DNA of 64,000 nt, taken from positions 1,116,001 to 1,180,000 of the forward strand of contig NZ_LPVZ01000020.1 in NCBI RefSeq assembly GCF_001613795.1, in the 5' to 3' direction. Both the position numbers and the translations under genes were made by a program. Positions 17,493-27,192 of this stretch are shown in pieces. This DNA is from Thalassospira sp. MCCC 1A01148. Its GTDB lineage: Bacteria; Pseudomonadota; Alphaproteobacteria; Rhodospirillales; Thalassospiraceae. Each line of letters opens with the position of its first letter. Within the stretch, counting starts at the first letter, position 1. The notes under the pieces were generated by a model. That model had not been told where the DNA came from and did not search any database. It was given only the letters and a program-made list of their open reading frames with translations.

Positions 17493-18161
17493 ATGCGCAA
17501 TCGCATCTCGAAAAGCTGCATATCGGCCCTGATTGCCGGACTTGCGATCCATTATGCCGCACCATCGCTGGCGTCCGGATCGGAAATATTGAATTTCCGC
17601 GTCCTAAAGGACGGGGAACCGATCGGTTATGAAACCGTCGAAATCACGCCAACAGCAACAGGCCAAACCGTCACGGTCAAAACATTGACCAACGTGCAGG
17701 TGCTGTTTTTGAAGTTCCATTACGACCATCAACGCACCGAACAATGGCAGGACGGAAAGCTGGTCTCGGTCGAAACCACCACCAATGATGACGGCACGCA
17801 CTACACCTGGCAGGCAAGCTATGACGCTGATTGTTACATGCTTTCCGGAAAGGGTGTCGGGAAACGTGATGCCTGTGACGCGGCCTGGCCGCTGACCCTG
17901 TGGCAAGAGAATGTCACAGGCAAAACCAATCTCTATAGCGTCATCAACGCAGAACCGTATGTCGTCAGGACAGATAAGGTTGGCAAAGAACCAGTCTTGA
18001 TCGAAGCCGGGGAAACACCGGCAACCCGTTACACCATGTCGGGCGATGTAGAACGTGACCTTTGGTATGGCACCGACGGGAAATTGCTCAAAACGAGTTT
18101 CAAAAGAAAGGGTTACGACATCGACTTTATCCGAGTTGATGCGAATACCCTTCAAAAATAA
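17493..18161 (+). CDS. Secreted protein, DUF6134-like
   Basis: 222 aa with a signal peptide (cleavage near SLAS, about residue 28). The mature part is beta-rich: FRVLKDGEPIGYETVEI, TNVQVLFLKFHYDHQRTEQW, then a C-terminal TRYTMSGDVERDLWYGTDGK. It resembles DUF6134 proteins, periplasmic proteins of unknown function with lipid-binding-like beta architecture. Located between SCP2 and fadL genes; a role in handling fatty acids or lipids in the periplasm is inference. Confidence 0.75.
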   Translation: MRNRISKSCISALIAGLAIHYAAPSLASGSEILNFRVLKDGEPIGYETVEITPTATGQTVTVKTLTNVQVLFLKFHYDHQRTEQWQDGKLVSVETTTNDDGTHYTWQASYDADCYMLSGKGVGKRDACDAAWPLTLWQENVTGKTNLYSVINAEPYVVRTDKVGKEPVLIEAGETPATRYTMSGDVERDLWYGTDGKLLKTSFKRKGYDIDFIRVDANTLQK

Positions 18162-18215
18162 AAGCGGGCGTTTTGAATCATAGATTTGAAGCGTTTTAAA
18201 TTAAGGGAGAAACAG

Positions 18216-19526
18216 ATGTCCTACTTCAAGAAGAGCTGCCTTTGGGGGGCAGCTTCGGGTACCGCACTTCTATGCGCGCTTGCCAGCGTTGGCACCGCTC
18301 ACGCATCGGGTTTTCAGGTCCGCGAAACCAGCGGCACCCTTCAGGGTTCAAGCTTTGCCGGCATGACCACACTGTCAACAGACGCATCGACGATGTCCTA
18401 TAACCCGGGCACGGTGGGCCAGTACAAAGAAACCAGCTATAGCGCTGGTATTACGGTCATTCGGCCGGTCGCGAAAGCAACCAACACCGTTGCAACTGAT
18501 GGAACACTGACGTCCATTGCGCAGACCGGTGGCGGATACAAAGATATGGCACAGGATGCCGCAGTACCAAATGCCCATGCTGTCTGGACGCTTAACGACA
18601 ACATTAACTTTGGTGTGTCCATCACAGCGCCTTGGGGCCTCGTTACGGACAATGATTCTGATTTTGCTGGCCGCTTCTTTGGCACGACATCAAAAATCAA
18701 GACAGTCAATATCAAGCCTGTCGTCGCATATCGTTTCGATAATGGCCTGAGCATTGGCGCCGGCCCGCAGGTTCAACGTTTCGAAGCATCGTTGAGCAAA
18801 GCTGTCGCGGCACTGGGCGGCGCAAAAGCGGAAGGCAACTCCACGGTTGAAGGTGACGACGTCGGCTATGGCTGGACTGCAGGCTTGAATTGGGAATTGA
18901 CCGACGATACCCGTTTGGGCCTGTCATACAATTCCGAAGTCAAGCACAAGCTTAAAGGTGACATCAAGTTCGACAGTGCTGCCAAAGGGCTTGTGACGCC
19001 ATACACTGATCGCAAGACAACTGCCAAGATCACAACTCCAGAAGCCATCGCTTTCGGTGCATCACATGACCTCAACGAACAGTGGACAGTCATGGGTGAC
19101 GTCCAATGGACGAACTGGAATTCAGTAAAGGATCTGGTCTTCATCTATGACGGCCTTATCAACAGCTCGTTGGCAACAAGTAGCAGCACAACAGAGAACT
19201 ATCACTGGGGTAGCTCATGGTTTGGAGCACTGGGTGCCCGATACCAGCATGACGAGAACTGGTCCTTTGCTGGCGGTTTCGCATATGACGAAACACCGAT
19301 CAAAACACGGAACCGTAATGTACGCCTTCCAGACTCTGATCGTTACTGGGTGTCCTTTGGCGCAACATATGAGGCTGCCGACTGGGCAAACGTAACGCTT
19401 GGCTATACTCACATTTTTGCTGATGAAGCACGTGTCGATCATGCATCTTCGTCGCTTGGCAATTACTCTGCTGACTATGACGCCAAGGTCGACATCATCG
19501 CGCTGCAGGCGAAATTCAAGTTCTGA
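18216..19526 (+). CDS. fadL: FadL-family outer-membrane long-chain fatty-acid transporter
   Basis: 436 aa from the ATG at 18216, chosen for GGGAG 9 nt upstream and an immediate signal peptide (cleavage near AHASG). The mature N-terminus SGFQVRETSGTLQGSSFAG forms the FadL hatch, with a STMSYNPGTVGQ segment in place of the usual NPA. A 14-strand barrel is expected, ending in LQAKFKF. Brings hydrophobic substrates across the outer membrane, fitting the downstream acyl-CoA ligase and beta-oxidation genes. Codon use is slightly less GC-rich than neighbours. Confidence 0.92.
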   Translation: MSYFKKSCLWGAASGTALLCALASVGTAHASGFQVRETSGTLQGSSFAGMTTLSTDASTMSYNPGTVGQYKETSYSAGITVIRPVAKATNTVATDGTLTSIAQTGGGYKDMAQDAAVPNAHAVWTLNDNINFGVSITAPWGLVTDNDSDFAGRFFGTTSKIKTVNIKPVVAYRFDNGLSIGAGPQVQRFEASLSKAVAALGGAKAEGNSTVEGDDVGYGWTAGLNWELTDDTRLGLSYNSEVKHKLKGDIKFDSAAKGLVTPYTDRKTTAKITTPEAIAFGASHDLNEQWTVMGDVQWTNWNSVKDLVFIYDGLINSSLATSSSTTENYHWGSSWFGALGARYQHDENWSFAGGFAYDETPIKTRNRNVRLPDSDRYWVSFGATYEAADWANVTLGYTHIFADEARVDHASSSLGNYSADYDAKVDIIALQAKFKF

Positions 19527-19590
19527 TCTGCTATACTGTCCGGTGCGGGGTGCGATGGCGCACCGCATCGGGCGTCCCTTTTTTTGCCCG

Positions 19591-19609
19591 CAAAGTGACG
19601 TTAACGTAA
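19591..19609 (+). promoter_or_regulatory. MerR-type operator 2, upstream of fadD
   Basis: CAAAGTGACGTTAACGTAA, identical to operator 1 in opposite orientation. It ends 14 nt before the GTG start of fadD, in the 97-nt gap after fadL. Binding here could control a fadD promoter or block read-through from fadL. Confidence 0.75.
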
Positions 19610-19623
19610 TGGAGTTAACGCAA

Positions 19624-21315
19624 GTGAACAAAGTGAACGTCCAAGAATCCCCGATCCTGCGCGATGGCGTCGACATCAGCTCGCCCGTCAAGACACGCCC
19701 GGTGCATGAGATTTTCGACAATGCAGCGGCACGGTTTCCGTTGCGCCCCTGTCTTGATTTTCTCGGCCGGATTTACGATTACAAAACCATCGCCGAACAG
19801 ATTGATCGCGCTGCCGAAGGCTTCAAGCAGCTTGGTGTGCGCAAGGGTGACAAGGTGGGGCTATGCCTGCCCAACACGCCCTACTATGTGGTCTGCTATT
19901 ACGCGATCCTGAAATGCGGCGGCGTGGTTGTGAATTTCAACCCGCTCTATGCCAAGCGCGAGATCGCCTATCAGATCGAGGATTCCGGTTGTCGCCTGAT
20001 GGTGACCCTGAATCTAAAACAGATCTATCCCAAGGTTGCGGCCTGTCTGGATGAAACCTGCCTGAAGCGGATCGTTGTTTGTGAAATGAGCGACATCCTT
20101 CCGCCAGTCAAAAGTGTTCTGTTCTCACTGTTTAAGCGCAGCGAACTGGCCGATGTGCCGAACGACCTTCGCCACATTCCCTATTCACGGGTTCTCGGAT
20201 GCAAACCGATTGATCGCGTGGTGGATATCAATGTCCATGATCTGGCCGTTCTGCAATATACAGGTGGCACAACCGGTCGGCCCAAGGGGGCAATGCTGAC
20301 CCATGCCAACCTGAGTGCCAATGTTGATCAGCTAACGCGCTGGATGCCCGACGCCAAGCCGGGCCACGAAGTTACCCTGTGTGTTTTGCCATTCTTCCAT
20401 GTCTTTGCCATGACAGTTGCGCTTAACACTTCGGTTAATCTGGGTGCGGAATTGGTTTTACAGCCGCGCTTTGAGCTAAGTTCCCTGATCAAGGCTTTGG
20501 ACAAGAAAAAGGCCACCATTTTCCCCGGTGTTCCGACGATCTATACGGCGATCAACAACTCGGCGGAAACACTCAAATACGATCTATCTCACATCCGTTG
20601 CTGCATCTCAGGTGGTGCGCCGCTGCCGGTTGAAGTCAAACACCGGTTCGAGGAAATAACCGGCTCCAAAGTGGTCGAGGGGTACGGCCTGACCGAAGCC
20701 AGCCCGGTCTGCACCTGCAACCCGCTTAAGGGTGATAACAAGGAAGGCTCCATTGGTCGGCCATTGCCTGGCACCGAGATTGAAGTCCGGTCCCTCGATA
20801 GACCGGAACAGACCATGCCGCTTGGCGAGAAAGGCGAAGTTTGCATACGCGGTCCGCAAGTCATGCCCGGCTACTGGCAAAATGAAACGGCCACGGCCGA
20901 AACATTTGTAGATGGATGGCTGCGTACCGGTGACGTCGGCTATCAGGACGAGGACGGCTATACATTTCTTGTTGATCGCCTCAAGGACGTCATCCTGTGC
21001 AGCGGCTATAACGTTTATCCGCGTGCGATTGAGGAGGCACTTTATCTGCATGACCAGATCGCCGAAGTCACCTGCATCGGGGTGCCCGATCAGTATCGCG
21101 GACAGGCACCCAAGGCATTTGTTCGTTTGAAGGACGGCGTGACGGATGTCACGGCCCAAGACCTGCGGGCATTTCTTGACGACAAGATTTCAAGAATCGA
21201 GATGCCGCGCGAAATAGAAATCCGTGACGAACTTCCCAAAACCATGGTCGGCAAGCTGTCGAAAAAGGAATTGGTCGAGGAAGAAAGACAAAAGAGAGAA
21301 GAAAATACGGCTTAG
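19624..21315 (+). CDS. fadD: Long-chain fatty-acid-CoA ligase
   Basis: 563 aa from the GTG at 19624, chosen because GGAG lies about 10 nt upstream; an in-frame ATG at 19609 lies inside the operator and has no ribosome site. ANL-superfamily motifs: P-loop YTGGTTGRPKGAMLTH, VVEGYGLTEASP, hinge region YTFLVDRLKDVILCSGYNVYP, catalytic lysine in KTMVGKLSKKEL. Activates fatty acids to acyl-CoA for the enzymes encoded downstream. Confidence 0.93.
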   Translation: MNKVNVQESPILRDGVDISSPVKTRPVHEIFDNAAARFPLRPCLDFLGRIYDYKTIAEQIDRAAEGFKQLGVRKGDKVGLCLPNTPYYVVCYYAILKCGGVVVNFNPLYAKREIAYQIEDSGCRLMVTLNLKQIYPKVAACLDETCLKRIVVCEMSDILPPVKSVLFSLFKRSELADVPNDLRHIPYSRVLGCKPIDRVVDINVHDLAVLQYTGGTTGRPKGAMLTHANLSANVDQLTRWMPDAKPGHEVTLCVLPFFHVFAMTVALNTSVNLGAELVLQPRFELSSLIKALDKKKATIFPGVPTIYTAINNSAETLKYDLSHIRCCISGGAPLPVEVKHRFEEITGSKVVEGYGLTEASPVCTCNPLKGDNKEGSIGRPLPGTEIEVRSLDRPEQTMPLGEKGEVCIRGPQVMPGYWQNETATAETFVDGWLRTGDVGYQDEDGYTFLVDRLKDVILCSGYNVYPRAIEEALYLHDQIAEVTCIGVPDQYRGQAPKAFVRLKDGVTDVTAQDLRAFLDDKISRIEMPREIEIRDELPKTMVGKLSKKELVEEERQKREENTA

Positions 21316-21357
21316 TTGCAATGCGTTAGCGGCACGACACACACACTGAAAAAATAT

Positions 21358-21394
21358 AAGTGACGTTAACGTAAATTAATTGACGTTTAGTGAA
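21358..21394 (+). promoter_or_regulatory. MerR-type operator 3 (plus a degenerate copy) upstream of merR
   Basis: AAGTGACGTTAACGTAA at 21358-21374 matches operators 1 and 2. A degenerate copy TTGACGTTTAGTGAA follows at 21380-21394. Position 26 nt before the regulator start suggests autoregulation and control of the downstream fad operon. Confidence 0.75.
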
Positions 21395-21419
21395 AAATAT
21401 ATACCATTAGGGGCGAATA

Positions 21420-21824
21420 ATGACCAAAATTGACGAACGGTTTTATACCGTTCCCGAACTGGCTGGCGATCTTGGCATCACACCGCGCACCATTCGGTTT
21501 TACGAGCAAAAGGGGCTCTTGAACCCGCAACGTGCCGGCACAACCCGGGTGTATACCCGCCAGGATCGCGCCAAACTGCTCCTCATTTTGCGGGGCAAGC
21601 GACTGGGCTTCAGCCTGAAAGAGATCGCGGATTATCTTGATCTTTATGGCGCGGATCCCACCCAGGCAGAGCAGATCAAGATGCTTCTGGAACGCGTTCG
21701 GGAACGGATTTCTGACCTGGAGGAACAGCGTCAGGCACTGGACGTCACATTGGATGAATTGCGCGAAATCGAACATCAGTCGGTTGATGCGCTTAAAGAA
21801 AAGGGACTCGATCCGGCCCCGTAA
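21420..21824 (+). CDS. MerR-family regulator of fatty-acid degradation (LiuR-like)
   Basis: 134 aa. N-terminal MerR winged HTH (YTVPELAGDLGITPRTIRFY, then EQKGLLNP, residues 10-37; GTTRVYTRQD wing), then a dimerisation coiled coil (LLERVRERISDLEEQRQALD). It has no cysteine, so it is not a metal-thiolate sensor. It resembles LiuR-type MerR proteins that control branched-chain amino-acid or fatty-acid catabolism in proteobacteria, where acyl-CoAs are the likely effectors. Directly upstream of fadA (45 nt) and flanked by its probable operators. Confidence 0.88.
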   Translation: MTKIDERFYTVPELAGDLGITPRTIRFYEQKGLLNPQRAGTTRVYTRQDRAKLLLILRGKRLGFSLKEIADYLDLYGADPTQAEQIKMLLERVRERISDLEEQRQALDVTLDELREIEHQSVDALKEKGLDPAP

Positions 21825-21869
21825 CAAGATCCCCGGATCAGAGGAAAGCTCAGGAAGGAAGACAAAGCC

Positions 21870-23006
21870 ATGACCAACGCCGTAATTGCCGGATATGTCC
21901 GGTCACCCTTTACCCCGGCCCGTAAAGGGGCCCTTGCCAAGGTTCGTCCTGACGACCTTGCGGCACAGGTCGTCAAAGGTCTGGTCGAAAAGACCGGTAT
22001 TGACCCCAACGCGATCGAGGATTTGATCCTTGGCTGCGCCTTCCCCGAGGGTGAACAGGGCTTCAACGTTGCCCGCCTGATCACTTTTATCGCTGGCCTG
22101 CCGCGTTCTGTTGGTGGTGTGACGGTCAACCGTTTCTGCGGTTCTTCGATGCAGTCGATCCATCAGGCGGCTGGCGCAATTGCGATCGGGGCTGGTGATG
22201 TCTTTATCTGTGCCGGCGTTGAAAGCATGACACGGGTTCCGATGATGGGCTTTAACCCGCTGCCCAATCCGGAACTTTATAAAGCCATGCCCGAGGCCTA
22301 TATGGGCATGGGCGACACGGCCGAAAATGTTGCCGCCAAATACAGCCTGACCCGTGCTGATCAGGAAGCTTTTGCGGTCGAAAGCCACAAACGCGCCGCG
22401 AGCGCACAAGCGGCTGGCAAATTCACTGATGAAATCATCCCGATCCAGACCAAGGATGGTGTTGTTTCCGAAGATGGCTGCATCCGCGCAGAAACAACTG
22501 CCGAAGGCCTGGCCGACCTCAAACCGGCCTTTAAGGCAGACGGTGTTGTGACTGCTGGGACGTCGTCGCCGCTGACCGATGGTGCGTCGGCTGTTCTGGT
22601 GTGCTCCGAAGAATATGCCGCCAAAAACGGCCTGACGCCGATTGCACGCATCAAGTCGGTTGCGGTTGATGGCTGCTTACCGGAAATCATGGGGATTGGC
22701 CCGATTGGCGCATCGAAAAAGGCGCTTTCGCGGGCGGGCCTGACCTCGGCCGATATTGATGTCACCGAACTTAACGAGGCCTTCTCGTCCCAGGCCATGG
22801 CAAGCATTTCCGATCTGGGTCTGGATGGTGCCAAGGTCAATATTGATGGCGGTGCACTGGCAATTGGTCACCCGCTGGGTGCGACCGGGGCCCGTATCGT
22901 TGGCAAGGCCGCCGCAATCCTCAAACGTGATGGCGGCAAATATGCGCTGGCATCCCAGTGCATTGGCGGGGGTCAGGGGATCGCGACCATTCTGGAGGCG
23001 ATGTAA
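21870..23006 (+). CDS. fadA: Acetyl-CoA acyltransferase (thiolase)
   Basis: 378 aa. Nucleophile C90 in VNRFCGSSMQS, H334 in GGALAIGHPLGATG, proton-donor C364 in SQCIGGGQG. Performs thiolytic cleavage of 3-ketoacyl-CoA, the last beta-oxidation step. The stop overlaps the next start (TAATG), a coupling typical of fadA/fadB pairs. Confidence 0.94.
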   Translation: MTNAVIAGYVRSPFTPARKGALAKVRPDDLAAQVVKGLVEKTGIDPNAIEDLILGCAFPEGEQGFNVARLITFIAGLPRSVGGVTVNRFCGSSMQSIHQAAGAIAIGAGDVFICAGVESMTRVPMMGFNPLPNPELYKAMPEAYMGMGDTAENVAAKYSLTRADQEAFAVESHKRAASAQAAGKFTDEIIPIQTKDGVVSEDGCIRAETTAEGLADLKPAFKADGVVTAGTSSPLTDGASAVLVCSEEYAAKNGLTPIARIKSVAVDGCLPEIMGIGPIGASKKALSRAGLTSADIDVTELNEAFSSQAMASISDLGLDGAKVNIDGGALAIGHPLGATGARIVGKAAAILKRDGGKYALASQCIGGGQGIATILEAM

Positions 23007-25330
23007 TGACCACCATCAAACAGGTCGCCGTTATTGGCGCCGGTGTTATGGGGGCGGGGATCGCTGCCCATATCGCCAACTCGGGGACACCCGTCCTGCT
23101 GCTTGATATCGTGCCCGAAGGGGCCAAAAACCGTAATGCGGTTACCGAGGGCGCGGTTGCCAAGATGCTGAAAACCGACCCGGCACCGTTTATGTCCAAA
23201 CGGGTTGCCAAGCTGATCACGTGCGGCAATATCGAGGATGACCTTGATAAGATCGCCAAATGTGACTGGGTGATCGAAGCCGTTATTGAACGCCTTGATA
23301 TCAAGCAGGATCTGTATCGCAAGATTGATGCGGTCCGTGCCAAGGGATCGGTGGTGTCATCAAACACATCGACCATTCCGCTCGCAACCCTGATTGACGG
23401 GATGGACGAAAGCTTCGCACAGGACTTCATCATTACCCACTTCTTCAACCCGCCGCGCTATATGCGCCTGCTGGAGCTGGTTGGATCAGGTGTCACCCGC
23501 GATGGTGTGATTGATGCAGTTGCCGATTTTGCTGATCGCAAACTGGGCAAGACCTGTGTCACCTGCCATGACGAACCGGGCTTTATCGCCAACCGTCTGG
23601 GCGTCTACTGGATTCAGGCCGCCATGGTTGAGGCCATGGACCGCAAACTGACGGTCGAAGAAGCCGACAGCGTCATTGGTCGCCCGTTTGGTATTCCCAA
23701 AACCGGCGTCTTTGGCCTGATGGATCTGGTGGGTCTTGATCTGATGCCCCATGTGCAATCAAGCATGGCCGGCCTTCTCGATAAATCCGATCCGTTCCAT
23801 GCGATCTATCGCGAAAGCGAACTGGTCAGCAAACTGATTGCCGATGGTTATACCGGGCGCAAGGGCAAGGGTGGTTTTTACCGCCTGAACCGCGAAGGTG
23901 GTCAGAAGGTCAAGGAATCGGTGGATCTGCAAACCGGTGAATTCGCCAAATCCGAAAAGGCGCGTTTGGGCAGTGTCCGCGCCGCTGGCAAAGATCCGCG
24001 CAAGATGATGGAAGCATCTGACAAGGGTGGCCAATATGGCCGCGCTGTCATGGGCAAGACGCTGGCCTATGCGGCCTTTATTGCCGAGGCGGCTGCGAAT
24101 TCCATCGTCGATGTCGATGATGCGATGAAGCTGGGTTATGCATGGAAAACTGGGCCGTTTGAACTGATTGATGCCATTGGCGTTGATGCCCTGATTTCGA
24201 TGCTCGAAGAAGACGGCGTTGAAGTCCCGGCATTGCTGAAAAAGGCCGCAGGCAAGTCGTTCTACAAGGTCAAGGATGGTGAGCTTTATTACCTTGGCTT
24301 TGATGGCGAATATGCCAAGGTCACCCGCCCGGATGGCGTCATCCTGCTTGAAGATATCAAACGCAAATCCGAACGGGTTGCCGGCAACCGTGCAGCATCG
24401 CTTTGGGATATCGGTGATGGCGTTGCCTGCCTTGAATTCCATACCAAGATGAATGCGCTTGATTCCGATGTGCTTGGTGCGATCAAAACATCGATCCGGA
24501 CTGTCAAAAAGCAGTTCAAGGCGATGGTCATCTATAACGAAGGCAGCAATTTCTCGGCAGGCGCCAACCTTGGTCTGGCCCTGTTTGCCGCCAATATCGC
24601 CGCCTGGCCAGAGATTGAAAACCTCGTTGAAACCGGTCAGGAAACCTACAAGGCGCTGAAATACTCGCCGTTCCCGGTCGTCGGTGCACCCAGCGGCCTT
24701 GCCCTTGGTGGCGGTTGTGAAGTCTTACTTCATTGTGATGCGGTTCAGGCTCACGGGGAAACCTATATCGGGCTGGTTGAGCCCGGCGTGGGTCTGATCC
24801 CGGCCTGGGGCGGGTGCAAGGAAATGATCCGTCGTTGGGCGGAAAATCCCAAATTCGTCAAAGGCCCGATGGCTCCAAGTGCCAAGGCGTTCGAGATCAT
24901 CTCGGTTGCGACGGTCGCCAAATCGGCGATGGAGGCCAAGGAAAACCTGTTCTTCCGCGAAACTGACGGCATCACCATGAACCGCAACCGTTTGCTGGCC
25001 GATGCCAAGGAACGCGCACTTTCGATGGTCGACGGTTACGAGGCACCCGAAGAATTCACCTATCGCCTGCCGGGCGAAGCGGCGAGGGTTGCCTTTGAAA
25101 TGGCGGTCGATGATTTCCATCGCCTTGGCAAGGCCACCGATTATGACCGCGTGGTCGCCGGTGAACTGGCAAAGGTTCTGGCCGGTGGTGACACCGACGT
25201 GACCGAGGAACTCTCCGAAGACGACATTCTTGAACTGGAACGCGAAGGCTTCATGCGTCTGGTCCGCAATGAAGGCACCATGGCCCGGGTTGAGCATATG
25301 CTGCTGACCGGCAAGCCGCTGCGAAACTGA
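23006..25330 (+). CDS. fadB: Bifunctional 3-hydroxyacyl-CoA dehydrogenase / enoyl-CoA hydratase (FadN-like order)
   Basis: 774 aa from the ATG that overlaps the fadA stop. N-terminal NAD domain (VAVIGAGVMGAGIAAHIANS, residues 7-26), 3HCDH catalytic motif THFFNPPRYMRLLELV near 143-158, second 3HCDH segment near 330-400, and a C-terminal crotonase-like part (FSAGANLGLALF, ALGGGCEVLLHCD, GLVEPGVGLIPAWGG). Hydratase last is the reverse of E. coli FadB and matches Bacillus FadN. Catalyses the two middle steps of beta-oxidation. Confidence 0.93.
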   Translation: MTTIKQVAVIGAGVMGAGIAAHIANSGTPVLLLDIVPEGAKNRNAVTEGAVAKMLKTDPAPFMSKRVAKLITCGNIEDDLDKIAKCDWVIEAVIERLDIKQDLYRKIDAVRAKGSVVSSNTSTIPLATLIDGMDESFAQDFIITHFFNPPRYMRLLELVGSGVTRDGVIDAVADFADRKLGKTCVTCHDEPGFIANRLGVYWIQAAMVEAMDRKLTVEEADSVIGRPFGIPKTGVFGLMDLVGLDLMPHVQSSMAGLLDKSDPFHAIYRESELVSKLIADGYTGRKGKGGFYRLNREGGQKVKESVDLQTGEFAKSEKARLGSVRAAGKDPRKMMEASDKGGQYGRAVMGKTLAYAAFIAEAAANSIVDVDDAMKLGYAWKTGPFELIDAIGVDALISMLEEDGVEVPALLKKAAGKSFYKVKDGELYYLGFDGEYAKVTRPDGVILLEDIKRKSERVAGNRAASLWDIGDGVACLEFHTKMNALDSDVLGAIKTSIRTVKKQFKAMVIYNEGSNFSAGANLGLALFAANIAAWPEIENLVETGQETYKALKYSPFPVVGAPSGLALGGGCEVLLHCDAVQAHGETYIGLVEPGVGLIPAWGGCKEMIRRWAENPKFVKGPMAPSAKAFEIISVATVAKSAMEAKENLFFRETDGITMNRNRLLADAKERALSMVDGYEAPEEFTYRLPGEAARVAFEMAVDDFHRLGKATDYDRVVAGELAKVLAGGDTDVTEELSEDDILELEREGFMRLVRNEGTMARVEHMLLTGKPLRN

Positions 25331-25352
25331 CCGGTCCGGGAGGAAACAGAAA

Positions 25353-27137
25353 ATGGCTGAATATAAAGCACCCCTGCGCGACATGCGCTTCGTCCTGACC
25401 GAGCTGTTTGATTACAGCGATATCAACCAGATGCCCGGTTGCGAGGATTTTACGCCTGATGTGGTCGATGCCGTTCTCGAAGAGGCCGCGAAGGTCTGCG
25501 AAGAAGTCCTGTTCCCGATCAACCGGTCGGGCGACGAGGAAGGCTGCGCTTGGGATGACGGCGTCGTCACAACCCCCAAAGGCTTCAAGGAAGCCTACCA
25601 GACCTTTGCCGAAGGTGGCTGGACCGGGATTGCCTGTGATCCGAAATATGGCGGTCAGGGCGCGCCGAAATCCATCAATGCGCTGGTCGAGGAAATGATC
25701 TGTTCGACCAACCTGTCCTTTGGCATGTATCCGGGTCTGTCCTTTGGCGCCTATGCCGCCCTTCACAGCCACGCATCGGACGAACTCAAGGACAAATTCC
25801 TGCCCAAGATGGTCGAAGGCACCTGGTCGGGCACCATGTGTCTGACCGAACCGCATTGCGGTACCGATCTTGGCATCATCAAGACCAAGGCCGACCCCCT
25901 TGATGACGGGTCCTATGCGATTTCCGGCACCAAGATTTTCATCTCAGCCGGGGAACATGACCTGACGGAAAACATCATCCATCTGGTTCTGGCCAAGCTG
26001 CCTGACGCCCCAAGCGGCACCAAGGGCATTTCGCTGTTCCTTGTCCCGAAATTCATGGTGGGCGATGACGGATCACTTGGGGATCGCAACGCGGTCAAAT
26101 GCGGTTCCATTGAACACAAGATGGGCATCAAGGCATCATCGACCTGTGTCATGAACTTTGATGGCGCGGTCGGCTATCTGGTCGGTGAACCCCATCAGGG
26201 CATGCCCGCCATGTTCACCATGATGAACCAGGAACGCCTTTCGGTTGGTATTCAGGGTCTTGGCCTTGGCGAAGCCGCCTATCAGGGTGCGCGTGCCTAT
26301 GCCAAGGACCGCCTGCAGGGCCGTGCCCTAACCGGGGCAAAATCCCCCAACCAGCCTGCAGATTCCATCATCGTTCATCCCGATGTGCGGCGCATGTTGC
26401 TGACGGCAAAGGCCACCAATGAAGGCTGCCGGGCGATGGGCATGTGGGTGGCACGCGCACTTGATACTGCCAAACACCACGAAGATCCGGTCAAACGCGA
26501 AGAGGCTGACGAATTCGTTCAGCTGATGACCCCGATCGTCAAGGCGCTGTTCACCGACTGGGGCTTTGACAACACCAACCTTGGAGTTCAGGTCTTTGGC
26601 GGGCACGGCTATATCCGCGAATGGGGTATGGAACAATATGTCCGTGATGCCCGTATTGCCCAGATTTACGAAGGTACCAACGGCATTCAGGCGCTTGACC
26701 TTGTTGGCCGTAAAATGCCGACCAAGGCGGGGCGGTATCTGCGTCGTTTCTTCCATCCCGTGCAGGAATATATCGAAGCCAATGTCTCGAACGGCGACCT
26801 TGGCGAATATGTCCAGCCACTTGCCAAGGCCTTCATGCGCCTGCAACAGGCCACTGGCGAACTGGCCCAGCGCGGGATGAAAAACCCCGATGAAGCCGGT
26901 GCCGCCGCCACGGAATTCCTACGTTTGTTTGGTCTGGTTGCCGTCGGCTTCATGTGGGCCCGGATGGCGGAAATCGCACTCGCCAAACAGGGCGATGACG
27001 AAGACGGTTTCTATAAGGGCAAGCTGATCACGGCCAAGTTCTATATGGAACGTGTGCTTCCGCAATCAGGTGCCCTGTTCAGTCAGATCATGTCGGGATC
27101 CTCGACCATGATGGAACTGGACGAGGAGCTTTTCTGA
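25353..27137 (+). CDS. Acyl-CoA dehydrogenase (FadE/DmdC-like, long form)
   Basis: 594 aa, about 200 residues longer than classical acyl-CoA dehydrogenases because of an extra C-terminal domain, as in the DmdC group. Motifs: SGTMCLTEPHCGTDLG (FAD/substrate site, about 152-167), QVFGGHGYIREWGMEQYVRD, catalytic glutamate in IAQIYEGTNGIQALDL. DmdC enzymes act on 3-methylmercaptopropionyl-CoA, but many relatives serve general fatty acids. The fad operon context favours first-step beta-oxidation. Confidence 0.9.
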   Translation: MAEYKAPLRDMRFVLTELFDYSDINQMPGCEDFTPDVVDAVLEEAAKVCEEVLFPINRSGDEEGCAWDDGVVTTPKGFKEAYQTFAEGGWTGIACDPKYGGQGAPKSINALVEEMICSTNLSFGMYPGLSFGAYAALHSHASDELKDKFLPKMVEGTWSGTMCLTEPHCGTDLGIIKTKADPLDDGSYAISGTKIFISAGEHDLTENIIHLVLAKLPDAPSGTKGISLFLVPKFMVGDDGSLGDRNAVKCGSIEHKMGIKASSTCVMNFDGAVGYLVGEPHQGMPAMFTMMNQERLSVGIQGLGLGEAAYQGARAYAKDRLQGRALTGAKSPNQPADSIIVHPDVRRMLLTAKATNEGCRAMGMWVARALDTAKHHEDPVKREEADEFVQLMTPIVKALFTDWGFDNTNLGVQVFGGHGYIREWGMEQYVRDARIAQIYEGTNGIQALDLVGRKMPTKAGRYLRRFFHPVQEYIEANVSNGDLGEYVQPLAKAFMRLQQATGELAQRGMKNPDEAGAAATEFLRLFGLVAVGFMWARMAEIALAKQGDDEDGFYKGKLITAKFYMERVLPQSGALFSQIMSGSSTMMELDEELF

Positions 27138-27192
27138 TCATGGCTGTGGGCCGCATGCATAAAGACCCGTCACCCGGATACGGAGCATTGTC

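Noticed and set aside
18216..19526. Possible recent transfer of fadL (slightly different composition)
   Set aside because: The difference is mild and typical for outer-membrane barrels; the operator upstream ties the gene to the local regulon.
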